From: Salinispora vitiensis
GTDB lineage: Bacteria; Actinomycetota; Actinomycetes; Mycobacteriales; Micromonosporaceae
Direction: 5' to 3'
NCBI RefSeq assembly: GCF_000378825.1
Contig: NZ_KB900388.1
Span: 109,578-173,577 of the forward strand
Length of the DNA: 64,000 nt
In this document: positions 8,739-19,295 of the stretch, one piece after another
How positions within the stretch are numbered: position 1 is the first letter of the stretch
Layout of the letters: each line of letters starts with the position of its first letter
Translations under genes and position numbers: made by a program
Notes under the pieces: generated by a model
Seen by the model: only the letters and a program-made list of their open reading frames with translations
Told to the model about the DNA's origin: nothing
Databases searched by the model: none

Positions 8739-9012
8739 GACCGCTACCGTAGTGCACCCGAACGGGTACGAGCTGTTACCACCCAGGGTGAATTCGTCCC
8801 ACGGTAGTCGGAAGTAGGACACTTCGTTCGGGTGCTGCTCCGCGCGGGCGCCTCGGCGCCACACCACGGGGCGCTTCGGTGGTGCGGCTCGGTCGGTCCA
8901 GGTCGGGTCCTGGCCCTGGTCGAGGTGGGGCGGGACGCGCCGAGGGGGTCGAGTTGGCAACTGTTCGCCGACTCGGCTAAAGTTCTCATCCGTCACCGGG
9001 AAGCCGGGACGT

Positions 9013-9085
9013 GCGGACGTAGCGCAGCTGGTAGCGCATCACCTTGCCAAGGTGAGGGTCGCGGGTTCGAATCCCGTCGTCCGCT
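9013..9085 (+). tRNA. tRNA-Gly (GCC), copy 1
   Basis: A 73-nt cloverleaf: acceptor GCGGACG/CGTCCGC, D-arm, anticodon loop TTGCCAA (GCC), T-arm GGGTTCGAATCCC and discriminator T. CCA is not encoded. Identical to the gene at 10458. Confidence 0.97.
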
Positions 9086-9119
9086 CGGAGATGCCGCCAC
9101 GTTTGACCGGGGGCAACCC

Positions 9120-9190
9120 GGTGGGGTGGCCGAGAGGCGAGGCAACGGCCTGCAAAGCCGTGTACGCGGGTTCAAATCCCGTCCCCACCT
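9120..9190 (+). tRNA. tRNA-Cys (GCA)
   Basis: A 71-nt cloverleaf: acceptor GGTGGGG/CCCCACC, anticodon loop CTGCAAA (GCA) and T-arm GGGTTCAAATCCC. CCA is not encoded. It is absent from the second tRNA block. Confidence 0.96.
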
Positions 9191-9202
9191 CAGCATCATC
9201 GA

Positions 9203-9274
9203 GGGCGATTGGCGCAGTGGGAGCGCGCTTCCTTGACACGGAAGAGGTCACTGGTTCAAACCCAGTATCGCCCA
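9203..9274 (+). tRNA. tRNA-Val (GAC), copy 1
   Basis: A 72-nt cloverleaf: acceptor GGGCGAT/ATCGCCC, anticodon loop TTGACAC (GAC), discriminator A, and encoded CCA at 9275-9277. Identical to the gene at 10571. Confidence 0.97.
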
Positions 9275-9436
9275 CCACGCGTGGCAGTGCGCGAGCCATG
9301 TTTTTGCTTGTTGGGGCTGGTCCGCCGAGGGCCAGCCCTTCGGCGTCTTGGTGATCGGGAGTATGCAGGCGGGTGTCGCTGGCTCCCCGCCCCCGGCCCT
9401 ACCTCTGGGACAGCCAGTTTGGTGAACGATGGCAGG

Positions 9437-10159
9437 ATGGCCGAGCTGAACAGTGCCGAAGCCAAGCACCTGGGAGCGCCAGTGCGTGAGGTTGTGTATC
9501 TGTCGACGGGCAAGCTCAATGAGTTCGTACCAGAGCCGCGCCGCGCGCTGCCCGCCGTGAAGTTTCACGCAGGCGGCTCCTTCGCCGGGGTCGACGTGGC
9601 GAGCCCTGTGTCGGACAGTGTCCGAGAAATGCGGCGGCACCTCGCGCGGGTGGAGAAGCGGATGGGGCGCGACACGCCTTGGTACACCGAGCCCGGTCTA
9701 GCCCCAGGCTGCTGGGTCAGGTTCGAAGCGGCCCTGGACTGGGTGACGCTCCCTGGCAGGTATCAGGACCTGGTGCTGTTTGTGGATTCAGTGGATTCTT
9801 CCGGGCCTGGTTTCCGGCGGCTGCTGTTGCACGGCTCGGCTCGGCACCTGCGGGGCGGTCCGCCGGTTCAAGTGGAGGGCCCGGCGCTGACCGGCTTTGA
9901 GGGCGGTCACAGCGCTGGCACTATCTTTGTCACCCAGGCTGGGCGCGTCGTCAGTGCATTGGCGCCGGAGGCGACGAGCGGGCCGCTGTCCCGCAACGGC
10001 ATCCGGGACTTGCTCGCGGCCCTTGACTCGCAGCGTCCCACGGTCAGCACGGCCGCGCGGGTGAACGGTCTGGCCCGGGTTAGCGCGCTGCTACCGGCGG
10101 CCGGCGGTGACGGCGGTTGCCTGGTAGCGAGCCCGCTAATCGTGGAGTACGTCAAATAG
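9437..10159 (+). CDS. Hypothetical protein lodged between duplicated tRNA blocks
   Basis: A 240-residue protein of unknown function. It opens with VREVVYLSTGKLNEFVPEP and has a central LVLFVDSV core; there is no signal peptide or membrane segment. The opening loosely recalls the DUF7019 / SAVMC3_10250-type group, which is only a hint. ATG 9437 is preferred; GTG 9422 in frame is an alternative and neither has a strong ribosome site. It is the only gene between the Gly-Cys-Val and Gly-Val tRNA blocks, and its GC content is a little lower than its neighbours, so it may be acquired cargo. Confidence 0.75.
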   Translation: MAELNSAEAKHLGAPVREVVYLSTGKLNEFVPEPRRALPAVKFHAGGSFAGVDVASPVSDSVREMRRHLARVEKRMGRDTPWYTEPGLAPGCWVRFEAALDWVTLPGRYQDLVLFVDSVDSSGPGFRRLLLHGSARHLRGGPPVQVEGPALTGFEGGHSAGTIFVTQAGRVVSALAPEATSGPLSRNGIRDLLAALDSQRPTVSTAARVNGLARVSALLPAAGGDGGCLVASPLIVEYVK

Positions 10160-10457
10160 CTGGCTGGAGGCCAGCATGAAGGACCGAACCGACACGTCGA
10201 TGACGTGCCGCTAGTGGTCCGGTGGGTCGTACCGCCCTGACCCGGAGTTTCGGTGTTCTGCTGGGCCTCGGTGATCTTGCAGAGCTTCTATGGCCCAGTG
10301 CGAGCGAATTTCTAACTGGGCGCTGGGCGCTGGGCGTCAAGGCAGTGTCGCTTGCTGTGGACTGTACGAGTCGATCCGACGGGGCCCGGGGGGTCCGAAC
10401 TTGGCGATCTTGCCGTCGGGTAGAGTAAACCCGTCGCCGACGCGGTATTGGCGGCAC

Positions 10458-10530
10458 GCGGACGTAGCGCAGCTGGTAGCGCATCACCTTGCCAAGGTGA
10501 GGGTCGCGGGTTCGAATCCCGTCGTCCGCT
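10458..10530 (+). tRNA. tRNA-Gly (GCC), copy 2
   Basis: A 73-nt copy identical to 9013-9085; the flanks are unrelated to those of copy 1. Confidence 0.97.
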
Positions 10531-10570
10531 CGTTCACTGGCAGCCAGGAAATCTGGGTTGCGGTGATTAA

Positions 10571-10642
10571 GGGCGATTGGCGCAGTGGGAGCGCGCTTCC
10601 TTGACACGGAAGAGGTCACTGGTTCAAACCCAGTATCGCCCA
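10571..10642 (+). tRNA. tRNA-Val (GAC), copy 2
   Basis: A 72-nt copy identical to 9203-9274, also with CCA encoded (10643-10645). Confidence 0.97.
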
Positions 10643-10645
10643 CCA

Positions 10646-11064
10646 TTGAATGTGCAGGATCAGGTCAGCCGGGTGTATCCAGCTCGCCGTCCAGGGCTCC
10701 CATGGATAGATCTTCGTTTATTTTTCGTGAGCTGCGGCAAGGGATGGTTCCGGCATTCCGGTCGACCTGGGTGTGGCGGGCGGGCGGGATGGCCTGCTCG
10801 CTGTGTCGACTGTGGTGGCGGGTCGTCGCCGATCTGTTAATAGTTGGTTCTAAATCTTGCAATAAATCAGTTACTCCTTGGTAACTTGTCCGGCCGTGGT
10901 CCGTAATCTCGCCGGAACGCCCGGTTGGGCAGCACCGGAAGACCTGCCGGTAACGGCCCGCCACGACCAGTTCGGCCGCACCTCGGTCCCACCCTCCGAG
11001 CCGGCCACGGCGGATCGCCTTTCGGTGTTGCGCACACCGATCCGAGTTCTGCCCTGGAGGAACA
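10646..11064. other. Non-coding gap upstream of secreted hydrolase
   Basis: No convincing gene is present. An AT-rich patch lies at about 10835-10890. It holds the 18-bp inverted repeat AGTTAC-TCCTTG-GTAACT (10869-10886), a possible operator or promoter element for the hydrolase gene about 180 bp downstream. Confidence 0.5.
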
Positions 11065-13155
11065 ATGTCACTCCTGACCCGGCGGCGACGACCGCTGATG
11101 GCGAGCCGAGCGACCCGGCAACGATCCGTGGTGGCGACCGTCCTGCTGGCCGTGATCACCCTGCTGCTCAGCACGGCGGCACCCGGCGCGGCGGAGGAGC
11201 CCGACTGGTGGACGCCGACCGACCGGCCGGCGCCCGACTCCGCGATCGGCGTCACCGGAGCGCCGTTCACCGGCACCGACGCCCAGGGTCAGGTGCGCGG
11301 CTTCGTAGATGCGCACAACCACATCATGTCCAACGAGGCCTTCGGTGGGCGGCTCCTCTGCGGCAAGCCCTTCTCCGACGAGGGCATTGCCGACGCGCTC
11401 AAGGACTGCCCGGAGCACTACCCCGACGGCTCCCTGGCCCTGTTCGACTTCCTCACCAACGGTGGTGACGGCCAGCATGACCCCGACGGCTGGCCGACGT
11501 TTGCGGACTGGCCGGCCCACGACTCGCAGACCCACCAGCAGAACTACTACGCCTGGATCGAGCGGGCCTGGCGTGGTGGCCAGCGGGTCATGGTCAACCA
11601 CCTGGTCACCAACGGGGTGATTTGCTCGGTCTACTTCTTCAAGGACCGCAGCTGCGACGAGATGACCTCGATCCGGCTCCAGGCCGCCAAGACGTACGAG
11701 ATGCAGGACTACATCGACCAGATGTACGGCGGTGCGGGTCAGGGATGGTTCCGCGTCGTCACCGACAGCGACCAGGCCCGAGAGGTTATCGCGCAGGGCA
11801 AGCTCGCCGTCGTCCTGGGGGTGGAGACCTCCGAGCCGTTCGGCTGTAAACAGATCCTGGACATCGCCCAGTGCGACGAGGAGGACATCGATCGCGGGCT
11901 CGACGAGCTGCACGACCTCGGCGTACGCAGTGTGTTCCTGTGCCACAAGTTCGACAACGCGCTCTGTGGCGTCCGATTCGACACCGGGACCACCGGGATC
12001 GCCGTCAACGCCGGGCAGTTCCTGTCGACCGGGACCTTCTGGACGACGGAGGAGTGCCGGGGGCCGCAGCAGGACAACCCCATCGCCTCCATAGACGACC
12101 TACCCGGGCTGGGGGATCTGCTCCCGTCCGACGTCGAGCTGCCGTCGTACTCGTCCGACGCGCGGTGCAACGTCCGCGGGCTGACCAACCTCGGCGAGTA
12201 CGCCCTGCGGGGCTTGATGGACCGCAACATGATGGTGGAGATCGACCACATGAGTGTCAAGGCCACCGGCCGGGCCCTGGACATCTTCGAGTCCGTGTCG
12301 TACCCCGGTGTGGTCTCGTCGCACAGCTGGATGGACCTGCTCTGGAGCGAGCGGGTCTACCGACTCGGCGGGTTCATCACGCAGTACATGCACGGTGCCG
12401 AGCGGTTCATCGCCGACGCGGACCGGACGAAGGAGCTGCGTGACAGCTACGACGTCGGGTACGGCTTCGGCACCGACATGAACGGCTTCGGCAGCTGGCC
12501 CGGACCCCGGGGTGTGGACACCCCGAACCCGGTCGAGTACCCGTACCAGTCCGCGCACGGCGGTGCCATCATGGACCGGCAGACTACCGGTGACCGGACC
12601 TGGGACATCAATGCGGACGGTGCCGCCCACTACGGACTGGTGCCGGACTGGGTGGAGGAGATTCGGGTCCTGGGCGGTCAGGAGGTGGTGGACGACCTGC
12701 TGCGCGGCGCCGAGTCGTACCTCGGCACGTGGGGCGCCACGGAGGGCCACGTCCCCGGTGTCAACCTCGCCACCGGGTCGTCCGCCTCGGCCAGCTCGAC
12801 CGCGTGGTATCCGTTCACCACCTACGCCCCCCGTCGAGCCGTGGACGGCGACCGGTCGACCCGCTGGGCGAGCTGGTGGAGTGATGACCAGTGGCTGCGG
12901 TTGGATCTCGGCTCGGCACAGCAGGTTCGACGGATCACCCTGGAGTGGGCGGGCGAGTACGCCAAGGCGTACCGGATCGAGGTGAGCGCCGACGGCAGCT
13001 CCTGGCAGACCGTGGCCTCTATATCGGACGGTGACGGTGGTCTGGATACGGCGTTCTTCGACCCGACGTCGGTTCGCTACGTCCGCGTCCAGGGTCAGGA
13101 GCGCGGAACCGACCTGGGCTACTCGCTGAAGGAGGTCGGCGTCCACGCCAGCTGA
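11065..13155 (+). CDS. Secreted membrane-dipeptidase-like hydrolase with F5/8 type C domain
   Basis: A 696-residue exported protein. Residues 1-43 are a long signal peptide: Arg-rich (RRRR, RATRQR), hydrophobic TVLLAVITLLLSTAA, then an APGAA cleavage-like site. The catalytic part has the amidohydrolase metal motif FVDAHNHIM (His84, His86), MVEIDHMS and a VVSSHSWMD segment, as in TIM-barrel metal hydrolases. Several Cys pairs suggest disulfides. From about 565 a discoidin-type F5/8C sugar/surface-binding domain follows (NLATGSSASASST, RAVDGDRSTRW). ATG 11065 follows TGGAGGAA. Substrate unknown; the binding domain suggests a polysaccharide or cell-surface target. Confidence 0.85.
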   Translation: MSLLTRRRRPLMASRATRQRSVVATVLLAVITLLLSTAAPGAAEEPDWWTPTDRPAPDSAIGVTGAPFTGTDAQGQVRGFVDAHNHIMSNEAFGGRLLCGKPFSDEGIADALKDCPEHYPDGSLALFDFLTNGGDGQHDPDGWPTFADWPAHDSQTHQQNYYAWIERAWRGGQRVMVNHLVTNGVICSVYFFKDRSCDEMTSIRLQAAKTYEMQDYIDQMYGGAGQGWFRVVTDSDQAREVIAQGKLAVVLGVETSEPFGCKQILDIAQCDEEDIDRGLDELHDLGVRSVFLCHKFDNALCGVRFDTGTTGIAVNAGQFLSTGTFWTTEECRGPQQDNPIASIDDLPGLGDLLPSDVELPSYSSDARCNVRGLTNLGEYALRGLMDRNMMVEIDHMSVKATGRALDIFESVSYPGVVSSHSWMDLLWSERVYRLGGFITQYMHGAERFIADADRTKELRDSYDVGYGFGTDMNGFGSWPGPRGVDTPNPVEYPYQSAHGGAIMDRQTTGDRTWDINADGAAHYGLVPDWVEEIRVLGGQEVVDDLLRGAESYLGTWGATEGHVPGVNLATGSSASASSTAWYPFTTYAPRRAVDGDRSTRWASWWSDDQWLRLDLGSAQQVRRITLEWAGEYAKAYRIEVSADGSSWQTVASISDGDGGLDTAFFDPTSVRYVRVQGQERGTDLGYSLKEVGVHAS

Positions 13156-13168
13156 CATCGCGGTCCGC

Positions 13169-13216
13169 CGCGCCGGACACGGGCCGCGCCGGACACGGGC
13201 CGCGCCGGACACGGGC
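13169..13216. repeat. 16-bp tandem repeat, three copies
   Basis: CGCGCCGGACACGGGC occurs three times without change, followed by a diverged fourth copy. It lies just after the hydrolase stop. Confidence 0.85.
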
Positions 13217-13263
13217 CGCACCCGGCACGGGTCACGTCGGGCGTGGCCCGTGCCCGGGACCGC

Positions 13264-13295
13264 TTCTGCCGTCAGCAGATCTGCTGGCGGCAGAA
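13264..13295. promoter_or_regulatory. 32-bp near-perfect palindrome, candidate operator
   Basis: The left arm TTCTGCCGTCAGCAGA and the right arm TCTGCTGGCGGCAGAA are inverted copies with one mismatch and no spacer. It ends 40 bp before the epimerase ATG. There is no T-run, so a dimeric regulator site is more likely than a terminator. Confidence 0.55.
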
Positions 13296-13335
13296 CCCGG
13301 TAGGCGCGGCCGGCGCGGGCCGGCACGGTGGAGGC

Positions 13336-14328
13336 ATGAGACTGCTGGTGTTGGGTGGTACGGGATTTGTCGGCGGGGCGGTGGTCGGTGCGGGGCTGCG
13401 TCGGGGGTGGGAGGTGACGGTGTTCAACCGGGGCCGCCACGGGACGACGCCGGCCGGTGTGCGGCGGCTCCGGGGTGACCGGACCGCACCGGGCGGGCTG
13501 GCCGCGCTCGCCGGTCAGGAGTGGGATCTGGTCGTCGACACCTGGGACGGGGCGCCGCGGGCCGCCAAGGACTCGGCCCGGGCGCTGGCCGGGCAGGTCG
13601 GACGCTACGGCTACGTCTCCAGCGAGTCGGTCTACGCCGAGCCGGTGGCGTTGGGGTCGGCGGAGGACGCTCCGGTGGTCGACGCCGCGTCCGACGCGGT
13701 CGAGGGCGACTACGCGCCCAACAAGGCCGGCGCCGAGCGGGCCGTCCGGGAGGTCTACGGCGAGCGGGCGCTGATCGCCCGGGCCGGTCTGATCCTCGGA
13801 CCGGGTGAGGACATCGGTCGGTTGCCGTGGTGGCTGCAGCGGACCGCCCGCGGTGGTGCCGTGCTGGCGCCCGGCCCGGCCGACCTCGCCCTGCAGTACG
13901 TTGACGTGCGCGACCTGGCGGCGTTCCTACTCGACCCGAAGGTGCCCGGTGGGACGTTCAACGTGGTCAGCCGTACCGGGCACGCGACGATGGGGGAGTT
14001 GCTCGCCGCCTGTGTGGCGGTGACGGGGGCTGATGCCCAGCTGCGCTGGATCGAACCGGAGCGGATTCTGGCAGCGGGCGTGGTGCCCTGGAACGATTTG
14101 CCGATCTGGATTCCGGCCGGTCATCCCTACCGCTGGATGCAGGAGTGCGACGTGCGGGCCGCATACGCCGCCGGGCTGGTGTGCCGCCCGGTGACCGCCA
14201 CCGTGGCCGACACCTGGTCCTGGCTGCGGGCGGTTGGCGTGGTGCCGCCCCGCGCGGGCCGTCCGCAACGCGCCCCGGTGGGCCTGGACCCGGCCCGGGA
14301 GGCGGCGCTGCTGACGACCGGACGCTGA
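13336..14328 (+). CDS. NAD-dependent epimerase/reductase family protein
   Basis: Extended short-chain dehydrogenase of 330 residues. The nucleotide-binding GGTGFVGG (7-14) is followed by VFNRGRH, where the Asn-Arg after the second strand often suggests NADP(H) preference. The catalytic pair Tyr126-Lys130 lies in YAPNK, with SSESVY as the preceding Ser motif. The C-terminal half has a typical substrate lid. ATG 13336 follows GTGGAGG. Family members act on nucleotide sugars or as isoflavone-reductase-like enzymes; the substrate is unknown here. The palindrome just upstream may regulate it. Confidence 0.9.
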   Translation: MRLLVLGGTGFVGGAVVGAGLRRGWEVTVFNRGRHGTTPAGVRRLRGDRTAPGGLAALAGQEWDLVVDTWDGAPRAAKDSARALAGQVGRYGYVSSESVYAEPVALGSAEDAPVVDAASDAVEGDYAPNKAGAERAVREVYGERALIARAGLILGPGEDIGRLPWWLQRTARGGAVLAPGPADLALQYVDVRDLAAFLLDPKVPGGTFNVVSRTGHATMGELLAACVAVTGADAQLRWIEPERILAAGVVPWNDLPIWIPAGHPYRWMQECDVRAAYAAGLVCRPVTATVADTWSWLRAVGVVPPRAGRPQRAPVGLDPAREAALLTTGR

Positions 14329-14389
14329 CCGTGCGCCGCGCGGCGCGCCGGATGGTCAGGGCGGCCAGCCGGTCAGCGCGGCCGGACGG

Positions 14390-15364
14390 TCAGGGCTGGG
14401 GGACGGTCAGGTCGAGCACCTCGTTGACGTCGCGGCGGGGGGTGGGCCAGCCGGGCTGGCCGTACCCGATCCGCATCACCATCTGCGGGGTGCCGTAGCG
14501 GCCCAGCGAGAGCCGCAGCTGCTCCCGGGCGGTTGGTACCTCGATGGGTTGGGACAGCATCGACACGGAGAGCCCGGCGTCGGTGGCGGTGAGCAGCGTG
14601 CGTTGTAGGGCCTGCCCGGCGATGACCTGATCGACGGCGGTGTTGCCGGGGCCGCCGAGCACCGCGACGAGGGGTTCCGGTTCGAAGTCGCGGCCGGGGG
14701 CGCGTTCCCGGCCGCCGAAGGCGCGCGCGGGCAGCAGGTCCTGCGGCTCGAACGGCGGGCCGCCGGCGGTCGCGGGTATCCCGTCGGGGGCCTCGTCGTA
14801 GTGGACCCACTGCTCCCGCTCGGCGCGGTATGACGGGTCGCGCTCCAGCACCCGGTGGGCGCCCCGGGCGATTTCAGCGAACGCGTTCACCGCGCTCGTG
14901 CCGACCAGTAGTTCTAGCCAGCACTCCTCGGCCCGGGCTGCCTCGGTGAGCCGCCACCGGGCGTCGGCGGGCACCGGGTCGGGCTGGAAGGGGGCGCGGT
15001 TGCTGAACCGGCGGGGGATCGCCGCGTGGAGGGCCTGCTCGATCGGGGCGGGGCGGCGTGGCACGTCCGGGACCAGCCGGGCCACCACGTCGGGCTCGGC
15101 CGGGTACGGGCGCAGCCGTACGGCGGCCGGTGTCTCCGCGACGGCCAGGGCGAGCCGGAGGTTGAACAGCGCCGCCCCGGCGGCGATGCGGATGCCCCAG
15201 CCGTTCGGGTCGGTGGCGGGCAGCCGTCGGGACGGGTCGGCCAGCACCTCGATTCCGCCGTCGCGTAGGCGGAACCGCCACGGCTGCGTGTTGTGCAGGG
15301 ATGGGGCGCGGATGGCGTCGGCTGCGGCGGCACGTAGCTGCGCTAGGCTGTAGTAGGCGTCCAT
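14390..15364 (-). CDS. Acg-type nitroreductase family protein
   Basis: A 324-residue FMN-binding-fold protein of the Acg group (Mycobacterium Rv2032-like). The hallmark SLHNTQPWRFRL lies near the start, and a second nitroreductase-like half holds GQALQRTLLTATDAGLSVSM. ATG 15364 follows GGAGGGGA. In mycobacteria acg is a DosR target of uncertain catalytic role, thought to sequester flavin. Here it is transcribed away from a DosR-like gene across a 277-bp region that holds a DosR-like box, and a second Acg homologue is at 18077, so the same control is likely. Confidence 0.88.
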   Translation of the reverse strand: MDAYYSLAQLRAAAADAIRAPSLHNTQPWRFRLRDGGIEVLADPSRRLPATDPNGWGIRIAAGAALFNLRLALAVAETPAAVRLRPYPAEPDVVARLVPDVPRRPAPIEQALHAAIPRRFSNRAPFQPDPVPADARWRLTEAARAEECWLELLVGTSAVNAFAEIARGAHRVLERDPSYRAEREQWVHYDEAPDGIPATAGGPPFEPQDLLPARAFGGRERAPGRDFEPEPLVAVLGGPGNTAVDQVIAGQALQRTLLTATDAGLSVSMLSQPIEVPTAREQLRLSLGRYGTPQMVMRIGYGQPGWPTPRRDVNEVLDLTVPQP

Positions 15365-15439
15365 GGTGTCGCTCCCCTCCGTTGGCGCGCCACGGTTGCT
15401 GCTTCGTCCACCGTCTCCCAGGCGGGGCTCGAAATTCCA

Positions 15440-15453
15440 GGGCCGGATGTCCC
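15440..15453. promoter_or_regulatory. Candidate DosR box upstream of acg-like gene
   Basis: GGGCCGGATGTCCC matches nine of ten half-site positions of the mycobacterial DosR core (GGGAC-N4-GTCCC). A second GGGAC half-site starts at 15462, 22 bp away (two helical turns), with a weaker partner. It lies 76-90 bp upstream of the nitroreductase start. Identified by eye. Confidence 0.5.
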
Positions 15454-15592
15454 TTCCCAGCGGGACCGACTGTCCTGCCCCGGACTCACCGCTTCCCGGC
15501 GTTCGTGCTATCAGCCTGCACTGTCGGCATTGTCCCTCTTGTCCGTTCTTGGGGAGCGGGAATCGCCGAGCGGGCGCCCGCCGGGGCGGGTC

Positions 15593-15606
15593 GGGACCTT
15601 CGACCC
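15593..15606. promoter_or_regulatory. Candidate DosR box upstream of dosR-like gene
   Basis: GGGACCTTCGACCC matches nine of ten half-site positions of the DosR core and lies 36 bp before the regulator's ATG. It would suit autoregulation. Confidence 0.45.
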
Positions 15607-15641
15607 CTGCAGAACAGCCGCCGGCAGGGTAGAAACAAGGG

Positions 15642-16280
15642 ATGATCCGCGTGTACCTACTCGACGACCACGAAGTCGTCCGTCGTGGCCTTGCCGACCT
15701 GCTCACGGCCAGCGGTGACATTGAGGTCGTCGGCGAGTCCGGCCTGGCCCAGGAGGCGGCCCGCCGCATCCCGGCGCTCCGGCCCGACGTCGCGATTCTC
15801 GACGCGCGGCTACCCGACGGCAACGGCATCGACGTGTGCCGGGACATCCGGGCCCTGGACTCGTCGATCAAGGGTTTGATTCTCACCTCGTACGAGGACG
15901 ACGAGGCGCTCTTCGCGGCGATCATGGCCGGCGCGGCCGGCTACGTGCTCAAGCAGATCCGCGGCACCGACCTGGTGGACGCGGTCCGGCGGGTGGCCGC
16001 CGGGCAGTCGTTGCTCGACCCCGCGATCACCACCCGGGTACTGGAGCGGATTCGCAGCGGCGTCGAGCAGCCACGGGAGCTGAAGTCCCTGACCGAGCAG
16101 GAACGGCGGATCCTGGAGTACGTGGCCGAGGGGCTCACCAACCGGGAGATCGCCGGCCGGATGTTCCTCGCCGAGAAGACGGTGAAGAACTACGTCTCCA
16201 GCATGCTGGCGAAGCTCGGTCTGGAACGGCGGACGCAGGCAGCCGTACTCGCCACCCGCCTGCTCGGTAAGACCCACTGA
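15642..16280 (+). CDS. DosR/DevR-like NarL-family response regulator
   Basis: A 212-residue two-component regulator. The receiver has the acidic LLDDHE start, phospho-acceptor Asp54 (ILDARLPDGNG), Thr82 and Lys104 (YVLKQIRG), all at the numbers seen in mycobacterial DosR. The LuxR-type helix-turn-helix is at about 150-205 (EGLTNREIAGRMFLAEKTVK). Overall wording is strikingly DosR-like, including LTSYEDDEALFAAIMAGAAG. ATG 15642. It converges on the sensor kinase gene 33 bp downstream and would drive the nearby acg, universal stress and phosphoketolase genes (inference from gene content and boxes). Confidence 0.93.
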   Translation: MIRVYLLDDHEVVRRGLADLLTASGDIEVVGESGLAQEAARRIPALRPDVAILDARLPDGNGIDVCRDIRALDSSIKGLILTSYEDDEALFAAIMAGAAGYVLKQIRGTDLVDAVRRVAAGQSLLDPAITTRVLERIRSGVEQPRELKSLTEQERRILEYVAEGLTNREIAGRMFLAEKTVKNYVSSMLAKLGLERRTQAAVLATRLLGKTH

Positions 16281-16312
16281 CCCCGCGGGGGTGATCCGGT
16301 GCCGCTGGCGGC

Positions 16313-18043
<1,731 letters not shown>

Positions 18044-18076
18044 CTAGCGCCGACGACCAGCGGCGTTACACGCCCG

Positions 18077-19093
18077 TCAGGTTCCGCGGACAGCTGTGGT
18101 GTCCACCACCTGCTCCATCGCGAGCCGCGGCGTGTGCGGCGGGCCGGCGTGCGTCGGGTCCGCGCGGCCCAGGCGCAGCACGAGATACGGGTGTCCCATG
18201 CCGGCCAGTACCCCGCGCAGCTCCGCCCGGGTGCCCGGAACTTCGATCACCCCGCTCAACGGCACCACCGAGACGCCGAGCCGGGTCGCCGTGAGCCAAC
18301 TCGCCGACAGCGCCTCACCGGCCCGCAACCAGGTGCTGGGCTCGTCCTCGTCGCCGTGGAGCAGCGCGTACGCGGCCGCCTGGTCATGACCGGGCCCCAC
18401 CGGCAGCGTGCCGGCTCGGCCGAAGTCCCGGCCGGGCACGGTGGTCTGTGGGGGCGACTCCGGCAACACCGCCGCCGGCAGACCGACATCGTCGGCCCGG
18501 CTGGTCCAGTACGCCAGCTCCGCGCGTAGCCGGGGGTCCTCCGACTCCACGGTGTCGGCCTGGGACGCGGCGGTCGCCAGCTGCAACACCTGGTCCCGGT
18601 CGAGTTGCTGGAGCCGGACCCCTTCGGCGGTGGCCGCCTCGGTGATCTCGGTGAGGGCCGAGTCGGTGATCGGTTCGTCACCAACCGGCCGGCGATCGGT
18701 GTGCCGGATTCGCATGCACTGCACCAGGTGCATCGCCTCGGGGTCCGTCCCCACCCGGTTCAGGCCGGTGAGCCGGGCCAGCAGGTCCGGGTCATCCGGG
18801 TCGGGGGTCCGCTCCACCGCATCCGGGTCGGGGATTCGCTCCACCACCGCCTGCCACCCCTCGGCGGCCAACGCGACCCGGGCGTGGTGCAGCGCCGCAC
18901 CGCAGCTCAGGACGAGCAGCCGCCCCTCCGGGTCGGTGGCGGTGAGCTGCCGGTCCCGGACCACCCGCAGCTCCAGCGCGTCGGGCAGGACCCGCCATCG
19001 CCACGGTTGGGTGTTGTGCACCGAGGGGGCGCGGCCGGCGGTAGCGGCGGCCTGCGCGAGCGCGGTGGTCAGCGCGTGGTCCGTCTGGCTCAT
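18077..19093 (-). CDS. Acg-type nitroreductase family protein, second copy
   Basis: A 338-residue homologue of the protein at 14390, with the same SVHNTQPWRWRV hallmark near residue 25 and a matching C-terminal half (LTATRLGVSVVPLSGVIEVP). The start is ATG 19093; a further in-frame ATG upstream would add about ten residues. It lies upstream of the kinase on the same strand (gap 42 bp), so the two may be co-transcribed. A GGGAC half-site occurs in the region shared with the P-type ATPase gene, but I see no full DosR box there. Confidence 0.87.
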   Translation of the reverse strand: MSQTDHALTTALAQAAATAGRAPSVHNTQPWRWRVLPDALELRVVRDRQLTATDPEGRLLVLSCGAALHHARVALAAEGWQAVVERIPDPDAVERTPDPDDPDLLARLTGLNRVGTDPEAMHLVQCMRIRHTDRRPVGDEPITDSALTEITEAATAEGVRLQQLDRDQVLQLATAASQADTVESEDPRLRAELAYWTSRADDVGLPAAVLPESPPQTTVPGRDFGRAGTLPVGPGHDQAAAYALLHGDEDEPSTWLRAGEALSASWLTATRLGVSVVPLSGVIEVPGTRAELRGVLAGMGHPYLVLRLGRADPTHAGPPHTPRLAMEQVVDTTAVRGT

Positions 19094-19295
19094 GCTCTCG
19101 ACCCTTCCCTCGAAACACATCGTGCCGCACCCGGCGGGCACCCGGGTGCGGTTGTCGATCCATCCTGTGACATTCGCCCGCCGAGCGCACGGGGCGCAGG
19201 TCCCGTCGCCGCCAGACCATTTGACCCGGGTGATGTACCGCCCACCTCGGCGATCCGCCGCCCACCCCGGCCGACCCGCTGGGACGATTTCGGGG

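Noticed and set aside
13169-13216. CRISPR-like repeat array
   Set aside because: Units are directly adjacent with no spacers; a simple tandem repeat.
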